Positions 57,601 to 64,000 of a DNA stretch of 64,000 nucleotides are shown piece by piece. Position 1 is the first letter of the stretch, and every line of letters starts with the position of its first letter. Under the pieces are notes generated by a model. The model was given only the letters and a program-made list of their open reading frames with translations. It searched no databases and was not told where the DNA came from. Source of the stretch: Canna indica (Eukaryota; Streptophyta; Magnoliopsida; Zingiberales; Cannaceae). Both the position numbers and the translations under genes were made by a program. Location of the stretch: assembly GCA_034359265.1 (NCBI GenBank), contig CP136896.1:14911501-14975500 (forward strand). The letters run 5' to 3'.

Positions 57601-60145
57601 AAGTAGAAAGATTACAAGAGGGAAAAGTAGAACTCTTCGGTGGTTCCGGAGTGTGTTCTGCAATTCCATAAGCACACCTATTTATAAGGTAAGGAGAGAC
57701 TCTTGATGAGGCTCAATAAGTGAGTGCGGGTGTTCATTGGACCCCATCGACCACTCCCTTGATTAGCCTTTACAGTAAGAGAATCTCAATTATTTCTCAA
57801 TCTACTGTTCATACAGCTATAAAGTAGTGCTAGCCAGCGTAAAAGTAACGTGGTGCCATCATGTCTTGTATTATTGTCGTCCTTTGTTATTCTCCTTGTC
57901 GGCCTTATCTCTTCATCAGATAAGGTTGTATCTGGTGCTGGAATAAAGGTTGCTACTGCTGCTGCTGACGATCATCTTGTGGCATGACTCTAGGTTCTTG
58001 ATGTGGTGAGTCAGCGGTTTGATGTGGAGGCCGTTCTCAGCGGATCTCGAAAATTGGAGGAGGTCGAGAGATTGTCGTGCAATATAATGTATGGAGAAAT
58101 CTACTCGCTGGAAGAAATTGATGAATGGTCCAATAAGTTAATCCAAATTCATCAAGATCAAACGAGGACAGTCCTTTCAGAGCTGCAAGGGCTACTAGCC
58201 ATGGCTTACTTGCAAAAGGCCAGGCTAGAACAGTCTGACGATAAATACGCCGAAGATGATATCAAACCGCTGACTCACCACATCAAGAACCTAGAGTCAT
58301 GCCACAAGATGATCGTCAGCAGCAGCAGTAGCAACCATATATTGCATATAAGCGCAAACAGGTTCAGTTACTTCTCACTAAATTTATAAAGGAGAATAAA
58401 GTAGTTCCAAGATATATACAAAAGTTAAGTTAATTCATGAGCAATAATCGCAAATTATTGAAACATAAAATAGGGAAAAAATGTGTTCTTTACAAAAGAA
58501 AAAGATTACCTTCAAGACAAATGGGACAAACATCCTCCTCATCAGTATGTGAGATAATAGGTTTACTGACATCATCTTCAGTAATCTTAGAAGAATTATG
58601 CTCAGATTCAGTTTTGTTTTTGCAGTCTGAAGTTTCAAACCTGCCAGTAGTTTCTTCAGTTGTCTGAGAATTTGCTAGATGGATGTGATCTGTTTTGGTG
58701 TCACAACTTTCAACACCTCTAGGCACAGTTTGTGAGTTTGCTAAACCCACATCATAGGGCAAAGGTACAGGAGGTGCTCGGTATGTGTCAGGAGTAGATG
58801 TATCCAGATTAGTGTCAATAAGTAGTCCTGAAGAGATTGCAGACAACGTACCATGGCTGGTAGATGATAGTGGTTCATGCTCCTCCAAATCTTGAGGGAA
58901 CTGCAAAAATATACAAAAAGGTTTGCAATAATATATTCTTCCAGTAGAATATCTGATTCTGGTCCTAACACTTTCCATTGTAAGAAGCTAAACGACCATT
59001 AACTTTTTTTAGTTTTCTGGAATTTAATTGAGCACTATCAATCATGAACTTGCAACAAGAGGAGATGGTCACATGAAGCAAAAATAGATTGAAGAAACTA
59101 GTCAAAGAGTCTCATTTCAATATGAACCAAAAAATGGATCTACTGGACAAATTAACTATAACTGGAATGGATCAAATGGTTAAGCACAAGAGTAAGTGTG
59201 AAATTAGGATGAGTGCATAGATTTACCAGCCTCCACCAGGAAAAAAAAAGAACCCACCCAGTAAGGAAGAAAGAAGTAAAGTTGATGCAACTTGGATCGA
59301 TTCAAAGGTTCTTACAAAGTCTAGTTAGTATTGGGACTAACTTTTAACTGGTCAAATGTTCTTTATATTGTTAAAATAGTCACTATGCATACATGTAACT
59401 TTGTTCAACCTAGAGTTGCATGCTTACATAAGTGCAGGGCCATATTCATTGTAGCATTCTCTAATGAGCTTTGGCTATTATCATTTATTAGTATGGTCTA
59501 AAGAACTGCTATAATAGTCCTTACTAAGCATATTACATTGGTCTCGTACTGCAAAAAATGGAAACAATGCCACAATAAAAACACACACATTGCTTCATAT
59601 TTGCTAATGTCATTATGCTAAAACTTGCCTTATGTCCCAACTAATTGATGTTGAGCTAGTGCTTCTATTAGACATTGATTTGCTAGTTTTTGTAACAACA
59701 TGCTTGTCAATCTTTGATTGTGATATCTTTTAAATATTAAAAATCCTGAAATCCTTTGGCATAGAGAAAAATGAATCCGACTCTAAATTCAAGCAAGCAG
59801 CACCCAAACATTTTACATGAATAGTTGAGTTCTAAAATTGACACTTTTATTTATTTAGTGCAACTTCATGAAATGGATCAACCACTGCAAGTTTGTAGCA
59901 TACAAAAGAAAGTTCAAAAGGAGTAATTTAATAATCTCAGTTTTCTATCAAACAACATGTGCATGCATGTTACTGAGTATTATATACCAGCATACAAATG
60001 GCTTATCTTGCAAATGCCTGAATGACCTAACAAATACTTGGTATAACAAAGAAACAAATCCAAAAGAAAATCCACGCACATAGTAGTAAGCTGGTGTTCT
60101 ATCTGACTCAGCACTTCTGGAAGAACAGCAACAGCAACCACCCAT
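42631..60145 (-). CDS. RHB1A-like RING-H2 E3 ubiquitin ligase gene (whole coding span)
   Basis: Coding exons at 60145-60080, 58900-58510, 43272-43163 and 42690-42631 splice in frame to a 208-residue protein. It begins MGGCCCCSSRSAESD: glycine 2 suits myristoylation and cysteines 4-7 suit palmitoylation, so membrane attachment is likely. A conserved family block follows (EPLSSTSHGTLSAISSGLL, then LPYDVGL). The C-terminal RING-H2 has cysteines 147, 150, 165, 173, 184 and 187 with histidines 167 and 170; it would bind an E2 and pass ubiquitin to substrates. Layout and start match Arabidopsis RHB1A (about 190 residues), by recall. The RING is split by intron 3, 15.2 kb long because of a pararetrovirus cluster. 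Splice sites are canonical GT/AG and frame is kept, so the gene may still work if the intron is removed. Confidence 0.88.
43163..43272 (-). other. E3 gene exon 3 (core of the RING-H2 domain)
   Basis: 110 bp between acceptor CTTGACAG and donor GTACGTGC. With the leftover base of exon 2 it reads EEYDSDNPLIMTKCEHHFH and then LSCILEWMERSDTCAICDK, giving the remaining RING ligands. The length and phase fit exon 2 exactly across a 15.2-kb intron. Confidence 0.9.
43273..43895 (-). other. Host intron 3, part next to exon 3
   Basis: AT-rich intron sequence without coding potential. It carries a 26-bp exact direct repeat (43794-43819 and 43870-43895) whose second copy touches the viral insertion. Confidence 0.7.
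43794..43895. repeat. 26-bp direct repeat abutting the viral junction
   Basis: CTTTTTTCATGACTCATAAG plus ACGTGC occurs at 43794-43819 and 43870-43895. The second copy lies between a 10-bp duplicated host sequence (CATATATTGC, 43861-43870 and 58336-58345) and the first viral base, so it looks like filler DNA copied from 75 bp away during end joining. Confidence 0.8.
43896..44141 (+). pseudogene. Viral piece: tail of the 3' small ORF and adjoining intergenic region
   Basis: Matches 56282-56527. It starts inside the small ORF downstream of the polyprotein and stops before the promoter. It joins the next piece at AATGAAGG with about 2 bp shared. Confidence 0.9.
44142..44505. pseudogene. Two short viral pieces: movement-protein part (-) and RNase H part (+)
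   Basis: 44142-44273 matches the complement-coded movement-protein region at 52066-52197. 44274-44505 matches RNase H sequence at 54657-54888 in plus orientation. The 112-codon open frame 44266-44604 that spans these joints is an artefact of rearrangement. Confidence 0.88.
44506..45444 (-). pseudogene. Viral polyprotein N-terminus (movement protein), truncated
   Basis: Starts at the ATG at 45444, overlapping the stop of the small ORF by ATGA, and runs through the movement-protein region. It breaks after about 313 codons (in LNFTDYATAPDT), where RNase H sequence is joined. It is a near-identical second copy of the start of the long polyprotein at 52423, with N/L and A/V-type single changes. 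Confidence 0.9.
45441..45854 (-). CDS. Viral small ORF upstream of the polyprotein (137 codons)
   Basis: An intact frame on the minus strand, first after the primer site and a ~230-nt leader. The protein is rich in lysine, glutamate and leucine with a heptad-like central part (IQLTVKIKEELDSLKLEVKA), so a coiled coil is likely; the end (KLKGKLYVFKDPKVILEEEK) recalls the small virion-associated or ORF1/ORF2-type proteins of badnaviruses and tungroviruses. Its stop overlaps the polyprotein start (ATGA), the arrangement used by badnaviruses for leaky scanning from one RNA. Function is inferred from position only. Confidence 0.8.
   Translation of the reverse strand: MSDWKLTAASTSYTQALQATENLGSPAVGFVSLNTANLQKPSELIIKQLNVLIQLTVKIKEELDSLKLEVKALKEKSTKSLANPDDLASSIDSLTKDLQKLQLGEQPKVALPKLKGKLYVFKDPKVILEEEKSKLRK
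46082..46093 (-). other. Viral tRNA-Met primer site, copy 1
   Basis: TGGTATCAGAGC on the minus strand. In Caulimoviridae it primes minus-strand DNA synthesis and defines genome position 1. It lies about 180 bp after the TATA box and 228 bp before the small ORF. Confidence 0.92.
46272..46279 (-). promoter_or_regulatory. Viral pregenomic RNA promoter TATA box, copy 1
   Basis: TATAAATA on the minus strand, in the intergenic region after the 3' small ORF. It points the same way as the host E3 gene and lies upstream of host exons 3 and 4. Confidence 0.75.
46604..52423 (-). CDS. Viral polyprotein (movement protein, coat, protease, RT, RNase H), long open copy
   Basis: One open frame of 1939 codons. 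Movement protein occupies about residues 80-300 (MEIDLSTGIQLAYAAPDM). The coat region holds a zinc knuckle CFICGEEGHFARDC (about 765) and a second cysteine motif of spacing CX2CX11CX2CX4CX2C (about 882-911), a badnavirus hallmark. Protease has DTGATVC (about 1064), reverse transcriptase YIDDIL (about 1411), and RNase H ETDGCMEGWGG (about 1560). The last eight or so codons are foreign: the natural C-terminus, seen in the plus-strand copy at 55701-55785, and the start of the next ORF were lost at the joint near 46631. Apart from that it has no stop or frameshift, unusual for integrated virus. No viral activity can be concluded. Confidence 0.95.
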   Translation of the reverse strand: MSTTRTEVAPPRASISNQGNQQPTIDDQIRGYRLASRLRHTAQRRLSSRPTGRTFNRSLESQLDPEAELSISQYQRAQQVPAETLYQAGWAERQHRVYQHYSDERILVTEGAQVELPFITDQSYNLLVQAGLQHLHMGMIMIRLQTLHRRNAGVNALVLLRDTRWADDRAVISSMEIDLSTGIQLAYAAPDMTLSIHDFREHIQLVIQTHGYEGWQGGESNLLLSRSLIGRLSNNSHTNFRYNVQHVADHLASRGIRAIPGQPRTTASLQGRQWIIRPAILPNPQNPQAANIQTRSDGALMLNFTDYATAPDTTARLTELEDDLAQESVNVLTCSDEDFWLFEEQEKDWDDTYDSTHQEEEEAIQSLWTLQADDEADNEATEVPPEWDTPPKWDTSEEEDSSDFYNYYAEKYDTTKQDDDEQTAYTVELDYPMIKELIQKTEKNQKIETAFSTAESSTTTRVPREPIMGPAQYPPGRVTPQLPQSIPTISSRVGKLRGGYSKHYSEVYNLPTAQVNAGAILVLPEHVGQYADVISRWESITLNLLNERNWPDNKSKMCYVENLLGEIEKKAWIQWRMAYPAEYDEITGIAEDPQNILSQVRRMFMMEDPTTGSTEEQTRAYEDLERLSCHNIKDLLSYINEYKILAAKLGRLFMSTEISDKFFKKMPPILGRELEIAFFAKYPGCQVGLFPRIHFTYNYIEDQCKKAALARGLKNLSICAQIPIPGYYQKEKKYGLRKSTSYKGKPHNTHVRIFKRKYADKVRKCKCFICGEEGHFARDCKGKNGNIARAAVMENLDLTNDWDVVSVDLDEPDSEGICSFSEGESGHATKLAIDYNDYPYETAFVITTQDQPEYSWRVTVTLPVEMRDCSHTWEDNTDVTKGCDRCTICKEPTNPNMRSHCRRCLITACPMCSRFSLGRKIIIKRAPLKPYDEKDTLIKELLEYVTFLLTENERVKQELVDTQLSSDLKVLEEEFGNLNLNKEGKIDKGKSAWIDEDEEKINIKTPGIIFKEAASKAALEAIEEKDITSIYQGIHKGRRVFNRLYNMEIIMEIPNVKAFKVQAILDTGATVCCIDQDSIPSESLEPSAFPIQINGVNSQQLAKMRLKGGLMSIKENKFKIPFTYAFPMGKRDGIQMLIGCNFIRAMQGGVRIEEQTVTFYKKVTTINTRLDTEILNSTSIEELNLSEEEYLEVQNAVAYDNFQESTSFKQKFSPLLNRLKEQGFIGENPAQHWAKNQVTCKLDIINPDLTIQDKPLKHISPLMKDQYDRHVQALLKIGAIQPSTSRHRTMAIIVNSGTTVDPNTGKEVRGKERMVFNYRTLNDNTHKDQYSLPGINTILKRIGNSRIFSKFDLKSGFHQVAMDTESIPWTAFIVPGGLYEWLVMPFGLKNAPAVFQRKMDQCFAGTEEFIAVYIDDILIFSENEKDHAKHLETMLKICEKWGLVLSPTKMKIATREIEFLGAIIGNSKIKLQPHIIKKIISFDTEQLKSKTGLRSWLGLLNYARSYIPNLGTLLGPLYSKTGPQGDKRLKPSDIQLISKIKAVVQALPDLELPAPGAYIILETDGCMEGWGGVCKWKPMKNDPRSIERVCAYASGKFPVTKSAIDAEIFACMETLRALKIHYLDQKEITLRTDCQAIISFYNKSASTKPSRVRWLNFLDYITGTGVQINFEHIDGKLNSLADALSRLTVHLIQVQEPTDSVNQYLVQLEGALEEAKNNKPPQKVLQQLYKAVIQIDQTLSEEIVKMAVTDWTQETANDLADNEEAINILLEEFADYDYHNYYPENSFYYGSPVRMNELPEYEDYMTEFRRRMEAEIPRTEEVQEAKTAIEQKITENTDDWPRWANIPYWRELEEEEGVIVRFANYDQPPTEEFETERDREFDEMMKKLKLEQPESSSARNGEHTPIVDSQADFNLWKEEDKMLRKAMRKMTTPKMISNR
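46632..49577 (-). repeat. Inverted repeat, left arm (2946 bp)
   Basis: Covers the C-terminal half of the polyprotein on the minus strand. Its complement lies at 52755-55700 with exactly equal length, implying no indels. One change noticed is proline to histidine in the reverse transcriptase (PFGLKNAP / HFGLKNAP). Confidence 0.93.
52424..52754 (-). pseudogene. Viral fusion: small-ORF tail joined to protease region
   Basis: 52424-52592 is the last ~58 codons of the 137-codon ORF. At about 52592 it meets a piece of the protease region (52593-52754) in the same orientation. The resulting 125-codon open frame (52420-52797) is chimeric and starts within antisense sequence; I do not regard it as a gene. 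Confidence 0.85.
52755..55700 (+). repeat. Inverted repeat, right arm (2946 bp)
   Basis: Plus-strand counterpart of 46632-49577, separated from it by 3177 bp. Transcription across both arms would give a long double-stranded hairpin. Confidence 0.93.
52755..55785 (+). pseudogene. Viral polyprotein C-terminal half, with natural stop
   Basis: Begins mid-protein at TENERVKQEL after the junction and continues through protease, reverse transcriptase (YIDDIL near 54145) and RNase H to a natural stop at 55783-55785 (ends REHHPSKDI). It supplies the only intact polyprotein C-terminus in the cluster. The upstream part of its open frame (52681-52754) is antisense sequence. The H replacing P before FGLKNAP may impair the polymerase. 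Confidence 0.92.
55970..56404 (+). CDS. Viral small ORF downstream of the polyprotein (144 codons)
   Basis: A complete frame 184 bp after the polyprotein stop and 230 bp before the promoter TATA box. The product looks helical (DQLKQLADACRKTYASTKR, YSLEEIDEWSNKLIQIHQD) and ends in a serine run (SSSSSN). Known badnaviruses place their small ORFs before the polyprotein. Tungrovirus has a larger ORF4 after it, and florendoviruses a second ORF. I recognise no domain and assign no function. Partial copies recur at 43896-44020, 46509-46631, 57913-58023 and 58029-58336. Confidence 0.8.
   Translation: MQMIIDQLKQLADACRKTYASTKRSIMTSQHWAVLSGSRKLEEVERLSCNIMYGEIYSLEEIDEWSNKLIQIHQDQTRTVLSELQGLLAMAYLQKARLEQSDDKYAEDDIKPLTHHIKNLESCHKMIVSSSSSNLYSSTRYNLI
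56634..56641 (+). promoter_or_regulatory. Viral promoter TATA box, copy 2
   Basis: TATAAATA in TTACCTTATAAATAGGTG, 186 bp before the position of the missing primer site. Reads against the host gene. Confidence 0.75.
56818..56844. repeat. Telomeric repeat tract at a viral joint
   Basis: (CCCTAAA)3 CCCTAA, the Arabidopsis-type plant telomere repeat, with TTTAGGG on the minus strand. On its left, viral sequence ends at TTTTATCC, exactly where TGGTATCAGAGC follows in the other copies. On its right, movement-protein sequence begins with a shared TAACC. Confidence 0.95.
56845..57423 (-). pseudogene. Three short viral polyprotein pieces
   Basis: 56845-56946 is movement protein (matches 51995-52096). 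56947-57080 matches about 51124-51255 (between movement protein and coat). 57081-57423 matches about 50353-50695 (coat). The joints share C, GGG and ATTT. The 152-codon frame 56964-57422 spanning them is chimeric. Confidence 0.88.
57424..58023 (-). other. Viral leader, primer site, promoter and ORF tail, copy 3
   Basis: Matches 46015-46614. It contains primer site TGGTATCAGAGC at 57489-57500 and TATA box at 57679-57686, both on the minus strand, the host gene's direction. Confidence 0.9.
58024..58336 (+). pseudogene. Viral piece: 3' small ORF, internal part, at the right host junction
   Basis: After about 5 bases of filler, 58029-58336 matches about 56068-56375 of the 144-codon ORF. It stops in the serine run at GCAACC, where host sequence ATATATTGC begins. 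Confidence 0.88.
58510..58900 (-). other. E3 gene exon 2 (residues 23-152 plus one base)
   Basis: 391 bp. Acceptor TATTTTTGCAG is followed by FPQDLEEHEPLSS. The exon ends CPICLE plus one base and donor GTAATC. It encodes the variable middle of the protein and the first two zinc-binding cysteines of the RING. Confidence 0.9.
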
Positions 60146-60165
60146 TACCTAGTTATTTGTTTCGC
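60080..60165 (-). other. E3 gene exon with start codon
   Basis: Acceptor TTGACTTAG precedes 60165. Twenty bases of 5' UTR lead to ATG at 60145. Coding residues 1-22 end in three tyrosines at 60080, followed by donor GTGCGTGG (phase 0). The next intron is 58901-60079. Confidence 0.85.
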
Positions 60166-61270
60166 CTAAGTCAACAGTCCAATCCAACTTGAAGTTACAG
60201 GAATCTGAAACATTTTTTTATATGTTCTGACATAAGAGGCACCAAGAGTGTTAAGGTGTGGCAAATATAAATCGAGTAATAGCTAAAACAACTCAAGACA
60301 GATACTAAAAATGATACTGTAAGAAGTTGAAAGCTCCACAATTCAAGAATGAAAAAAGTAACCTATTAATACAAGGAAGAAGAATGCAGTTCGGAAAATG
60401 CTATAGATTTGTAATGTAACTGATTGAAGCCTTCACAAAGTCATACATGAGCAGAGCTGATACTCAACTTGAAATTTCAGTATGTAAGAAGCTCAAAATT
60501 ATTACATAATCAGTTCATGTCAGCTCTTTAAACAAATCAATGGTCACGGATCTGTTCAAACACGGACAGAAGTACCATCCATCCATGATAAGGTAAAGTT
60601 GGTTAAACATGAGTATGAATTTTCAGATTGACAGTAAGATTAAGAATTTTGGCTTCATCTACTATGTTGCATACATAAATACATGTATGTTAGATGACCA
60701 TCCATCTATCTATAAAAGATGCAATCATTTGAAGAAAAAGCATAATTCATGAAAATAGCAATAACCTTATATATAAACTGTTACTCATAGCTCAAGAATA
60801 CTCCAGTACTTGAGTACACATCACATCCAGTCTACCGGAAAGCAAAAACAGGAGTTTCTTCTACCACATTTGAATTAGATTATAGGTAAAGGGTCAGTCT
60901 ATTTTCCACCACGTAATTCACTTCTTCGTGAATCAGTTCCGACAAATAATGAGTAGTCGCAAACAAAAAATGATCGTATATATATGAAGCTCATCAATCT
61001 CATTTTTGTACTGATGAACAGAGATGCTCTATCACGAATTCCTACCGCCGCCGCCGCCGCCAAATAATTCATACTAGATTCTTTTTTCCATAACTACATG
61101 CTAAAAGGATCCCCACAAATCAAAAGGCCGCAAAGACAACTTTCTGGCAAGTAGAAAGATCAGACAGAACAATCCCCAACGCCAATCGCTTTTCCCAGAA
61201 AATCGAATTATTAAAACCCCAAGACGCGAATCAACCCAGAAGAATAACAGATAGAATTTTTACAAACTAC
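60166..61270 (-). other. Intron in the 5' UTR of the E3 gene
   Basis: AT-rich sequence without repeats or coding potential, bounded by donor GTAGTT and acceptor CTTAG. A GCC trinucleotide run (GCCGCCGCC) lies near 61048. Confidence 0.5.
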
Positions 61271-61495
61271 CGGGTGCCGCCATGCCGTAGCTCGGCGAGA
61301 TCGGGATGCGGCGATGAGCAAGGCGAATTCAGGGGTCTTACCGGGTGGCGCCGCGCAATTCGAAATCCTAGGCACGGGGGACTCCGGCGAGGGATTCTTC
61401 AGCCATGGCGGGGAAGCAAGAAGGTCTTCCGCGGCCCTTCTTTTTCCTCTCTCGTTCTTGCTCCGCTTATTCCTCCAAATAAAAGAAATAATAGC
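61271..61495 (-). other. Probable 5' UTR exon of the E3 gene
   Basis: GC-rich sequence ending in ...GGCACCCG followed by donor GTAGTTTG at 61270. An acceptor at 60166-60167 lies just upstream of the ATG exon, so a 5' UTR intron spans 60166-61270. The exon start is estimated from the TATA box. Confidence 0.55.
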
Positions 61496-61522
61496 GAGAA
61501 GCGGAAGGGTCTAATTTTTTTA

Positions 61523-61533
61523 GTTATATATAC
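61523..61533 (-). promoter_or_regulatory. Candidate TATA box of the E3 gene
   Basis: GTATATATAAC on the minus strand, about 30 bp upstream of the GC-rich, pyrimidine-containing leader. Confidence 0.45.
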
Positions 61534-61539
61534 GGAGAA

Positions 61540-62029
61540 TACTTGAGAGGGAATACAGCAAAATATATTTTAACCAGTCCTAAAAATAACCCTAACTTTC
61601 TACCTACCCTTTATAATGGGTGGGCAACTGATGGGTCCCGCTTATTCTAGGTGGGTAAGCTAACACCGGTAGAACAAAGGAACAGATAAGAAAGAGCAAA
61701 AAAAGATTCCACGGCTTCTTTTTCTAAAGCTACACGTCATGAGGAACAACTGTGGTCGGCCCACAGATTTAGCCAATAACTACCAGGTGCAGTAAGCGGG
61801 TAGGACAAAGGAGAGCAGGAAGGAATCGCTATTTCCCTTTCGTCGAAATAGCCGGCGCCGCGCCTCCTTACGTGTAATGATTAGCCCACCACGAGTGGAC
61901 CCGTCATTTTTTAATTAATTAAAAAATAGGCCGAGTAAGAATTTTGTTTGTAATCTACGATGTAGCAGCAGCAATGTAATTGTTGAAATTTTAATCCAAA
62001 ATTTATAATACTCATTTTATCTCTCAACA
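61540..62029. other. Intergenic upstream region of the E3 gene
   Basis: Moderately GC-rich, with GGGTGGGTAA/TACCTACCC-like short phrases and no gene. May hold promoter elements that I cannot define. Confidence 0.35.
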
Positions 62030-62830
62030 AAATTCTCTAATTTTTAAAAAAATTATTATAAAAATTTATTTTTAATTTATGAAATATATTTTTATAATAA
62101 AAATGAGGACCTAAGATCTAAAAAATTTTGGACCTACATATTTTTATTCAAATTCTATAAAAGTAAGTTTAAATTAAAAATAATAAAATATTTTGATCTA
62201 AAATATTTTTAGACTAGCACTTTTTTATATCATAAAAATATATATATTTCATAAATTAAAATTATTTTTTTAGAGTTATAAAATTATTTTAGATTTAAAC
62301 AAAAATCTCTAACGTATTAAAGACTTTGCCCAAAGTCTATGATACTAAATTTGAATTAAAATAATAAAATATTTTAATTCAAAATATATTTTTTAACTCT
62401 AGAATATATTTTATTTCATAAAAAAATATTCCATGAATTAAATTTAATTTTTTAGATTTATGAAACTATTCTATACTTTAGGCAAAAGTCTCTAACATAT
62501 TTGAGATTTTTGCCCAAAATTTAAATAATTATAAATTTAAATTAAAAATAGTGAATATTTGGGTCTAATATATTTTTTAGACCCAAACACATTTTTTATA
62601 TTATAAAAAATATATTTCAAAAATTAAAATTAATTTTTTATAGAGATATAAAATTATTTTAGACTTTCAGCAAAAGTCTTTAATACGTATTATAGACTTT
62701 TGTCCAAAATCTATAACATTAAATTAAAATTAAAAGAAGTGCAATATTCTGAATCAAAATATTTCTTTTAGACCATAGCACATCTCTTATATCATAAAAA
62801 ATATATTTCATGGACTAAAATTATTTTTTT
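62030..62830. repeat. AT-rich tandem array, ~185-bp unit, about four copies
   Basis: The phrase TCATAAAAAATATATTTCAT and its variants recur near 62230, 62415, 62600 and 62790. Each is followed by TAGA-TATAAAATTATTTTAGAC, a CAAAAGTCTNTAA block and an AATTAAAAT block. Copies are diverged, with spacing about 183-190 bp. Confidence 0.7.
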
Positions 62831-62837
62831 TAGGGTA

Positions 62838-63036
62838 TTGTTGTTCAGGAATGTATGTCTGTTAATGCTATTTCTATTCTACATGCGAAATCTATTGTTG
62901 TGCGGCAGTCTTTGCTTTTTGTTTTGCAGCAAGATTATACGCATGTTGTTGTAGAATCGAATTCAAAGATTCTGGTGGATAATTTGCAGCAAGTTTCTGT
63001 CCCTGATTGGAGGCTTCAAGTTGTCTTAATTTGATG
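62838..63036 (+). pseudogene. RNase H-like (RVT_3) fragment of a non-LTR element or related gene
   Basis: Reading NAISILHAKSIVVRQSLLFV, then LQQDYTHVVVESNSKILVDN and VPDWRLQVV resembles the plant RNase H domain at the end of some LINE proteins and in small stand-alone host genes. It stops soon after, and no flanking domains are present. Confidence 0.55.
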
Positions 63037-63455
63037 ATATCTTTTACCTTCAAAAGGTTTGTAATTTTGTTTCTTTCAATTTTGTATTTTGGATTCGGGA
63101 ATTTTTCTTCAACATAATTTGGTTTTGAGAAATTGTTTTATATTTATTAAAGAAACTTTATTAAATTTAGAATACATGCATAAATACTATATGTAGATGA
63201 AACGCTACAACTAAAGATTTAAATCATGACTCGAACAATATATCTAGATGTCTAACTACTAAACTGATAATGGATCTATGATGGCACCAAAACAAAGCAA
63301 AATATTGATGCACAATTGTAATGGAGTGATGACTCATTCCGCCAACAAGCGAATGAGTAAGTTCCTCTAAGGGCATGTTTGCTTCATAAGATAAGGGAGA
63401 ATATTATAGGGGATGGATTAAAATCCATTGTTTGTTAACACATGGATTAAAATAA
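63037..63455. other. Intergenic, no gene; possible MITE end
   Basis: Mostly AT-rich. GGGCATGTTTGCTTCATAAG near 63373 resembles a Tourist/Harbinger-type MITE end, but no partner was found. Confidence 0.3.
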
Positions 63456-63800
63456 AATAGGAAAAAGGTATAAAAATGCCCCTGACATTTTCTCGCGGGT
63501 ATTAAAATGCTCCTAAGATTTTTTTGGATCAAAAATACCCCTTACGTCAAAAAATGATCTTATAGGTAAACGGTGTTAATAGATGGATAACGGAGCTAAC
63601 GTGGTTAATGACTGGGACCGATGATGTTAACACATGGCGCATGCATACCAAGACACTTTTCTCACGGGTACTAAAATATCCCTAATATTTTCTCACATGT
63701 AGTAAAATACTCCTAACGTTTTCTCACAGGTTCTAAAATGCTCCTAACGTTTGTTTTGGAGCTAAAATACCCCTAAGATTATTGATAATAGTATAAAAAT
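63456..63800. repeat. Degenerate ~30-45-bp repeats
   Basis: Variants of AAAATGCTCCTAACGTTTTC with CTCACGGGTA recur at least seven times (near 63470, 63500, 63525, 63660, 63690, 63725, 63755). Probably the subterminal repeat of a DNA transposon; borders not found. Confidence 0.5.
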
Positions 63801-64000
63801 GACACCCAAGCTAATTTCTGTTAAGTGAGACTTAACTAAGATATCGTGGATATTGACTAGAATGTTGATTTTACATGTGTCGCACATACAAAGAGCAACT
63901 TGTCACGCAAGCGACACGTAAGATACAACATAAACATGAGCAAAAGAAATAAAATTTTGGTTAACCAGAAAATTAGTTCGAAACCGAACCAAATTTTTCG

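Larger units (their letters stand above)
43896..58336. mobile_element. Endogenous badnavirus-like pararetrovirus cluster, rearranged
   Basis: A 14.4-kb mosaic of Caulimoviridae DNA in intron 3 of the E3 gene. Approximate pieces: 43896-44141 (+), 44142-44273 (-), 44274-44505 (+), 44506-46631 (-), 46632-52592 (-), 52593-52754 (-), 52755-56819 (+), a telomeric tract, 56845-56946 (-), 56947-57080 (-), 57081-57423 (-), 57424-58023 (-), 58029-58336 (+). Overlapping parts are almost identical, so they come from one recent source. Most joints share 1-5 bp. No integrase or LTRs exist; these viruses enter chromosomes by illegitimate recombination. Classification rests on movement protein, coat-protein zinc finger, the badnavirus second cysteine motif, protease, reverse transcriptase and RNase H in one polyprotein, plus the tRNA-Met site. 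Confidence 0.95.

Overview
This is nuclear DNA of a flowering plant. It holds a plant-only chromomethylase relic, an MLO fragment, a SUPERMAN-type zinc-finger gene, an RHB1A-type RING ligase gene with spliceosomal introns, plant LTR retrotransposons, LINEs and MITEs, and a TTTAGGG-type telomeric tract. I cannot name the species. Only two host genes look functional: a one-exon C2H2 zinc-finger repressor (19646-20161, minus) and a four-coding-exon RING-H2 E3 ligase (60145 down to 42631, minus). Nearly everything else is mobile DNA or gene relics.

Region 1 (1-18826): a minisatellite and a gutted Ty3/gypsy element abut an intronless, stop-ridden chromomethylase (CMT) retropseudogene. A Copia element (3861-8960, TSD GCTAT) splits its chromodomain. 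A second stack of insertions (9276-17897) splits it between DNA-methyltransferase motifs VI and VIII. The stack holds a CACTA-like end, an hAT MITE, a LINE fused to a CCCH/KH-protein mRNA copy, a very young Copia element with apparently identical LTRs and an intact 1329-codon polyprotein, an MLO gene fragment that keeps introns, and a MULE MITE.

Region 2 (18827-42300): the C2H2 gene with a MULE MITE about 300 bp upstream, a decayed Copia element with a ~130-bp flanking duplication, a 2.3-kb solo LTR, a CACTA end made of hairpins whose arms co-vary, and a full-length but broken LINE (35266-41730, 15-bp TSD) carrying an hAT MITE.

Region 3 (42300-61540): the RHB1A-like gene. Its third intron, inside the RING domain, has been inflated to 15.2 kb by a 14.4-kb mosaic of endogenous badnavirus-like pararetrovirus DNA (43896-58336). 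At least eleven viral pieces lie in both orientations, joined mostly at microhomologies. They include an uninterrupted 1939-codon polyprotein frame, a 2946-bp inverted repeat, and a telomeric tract placed exactly at the viral tRNA-primer site. Viral unit order is primer site, 137-codon ORF, polyprotein, 144-codon ORF, promoter; coordinates imply a unit near 7.56 kb. The host splice sites and reading frame around the insertion are intact.

Region 4 (61540-64000): AT-rich intergenic DNA with a ~185-bp tandem array, an RNase H fragment and degenerate short repeats.
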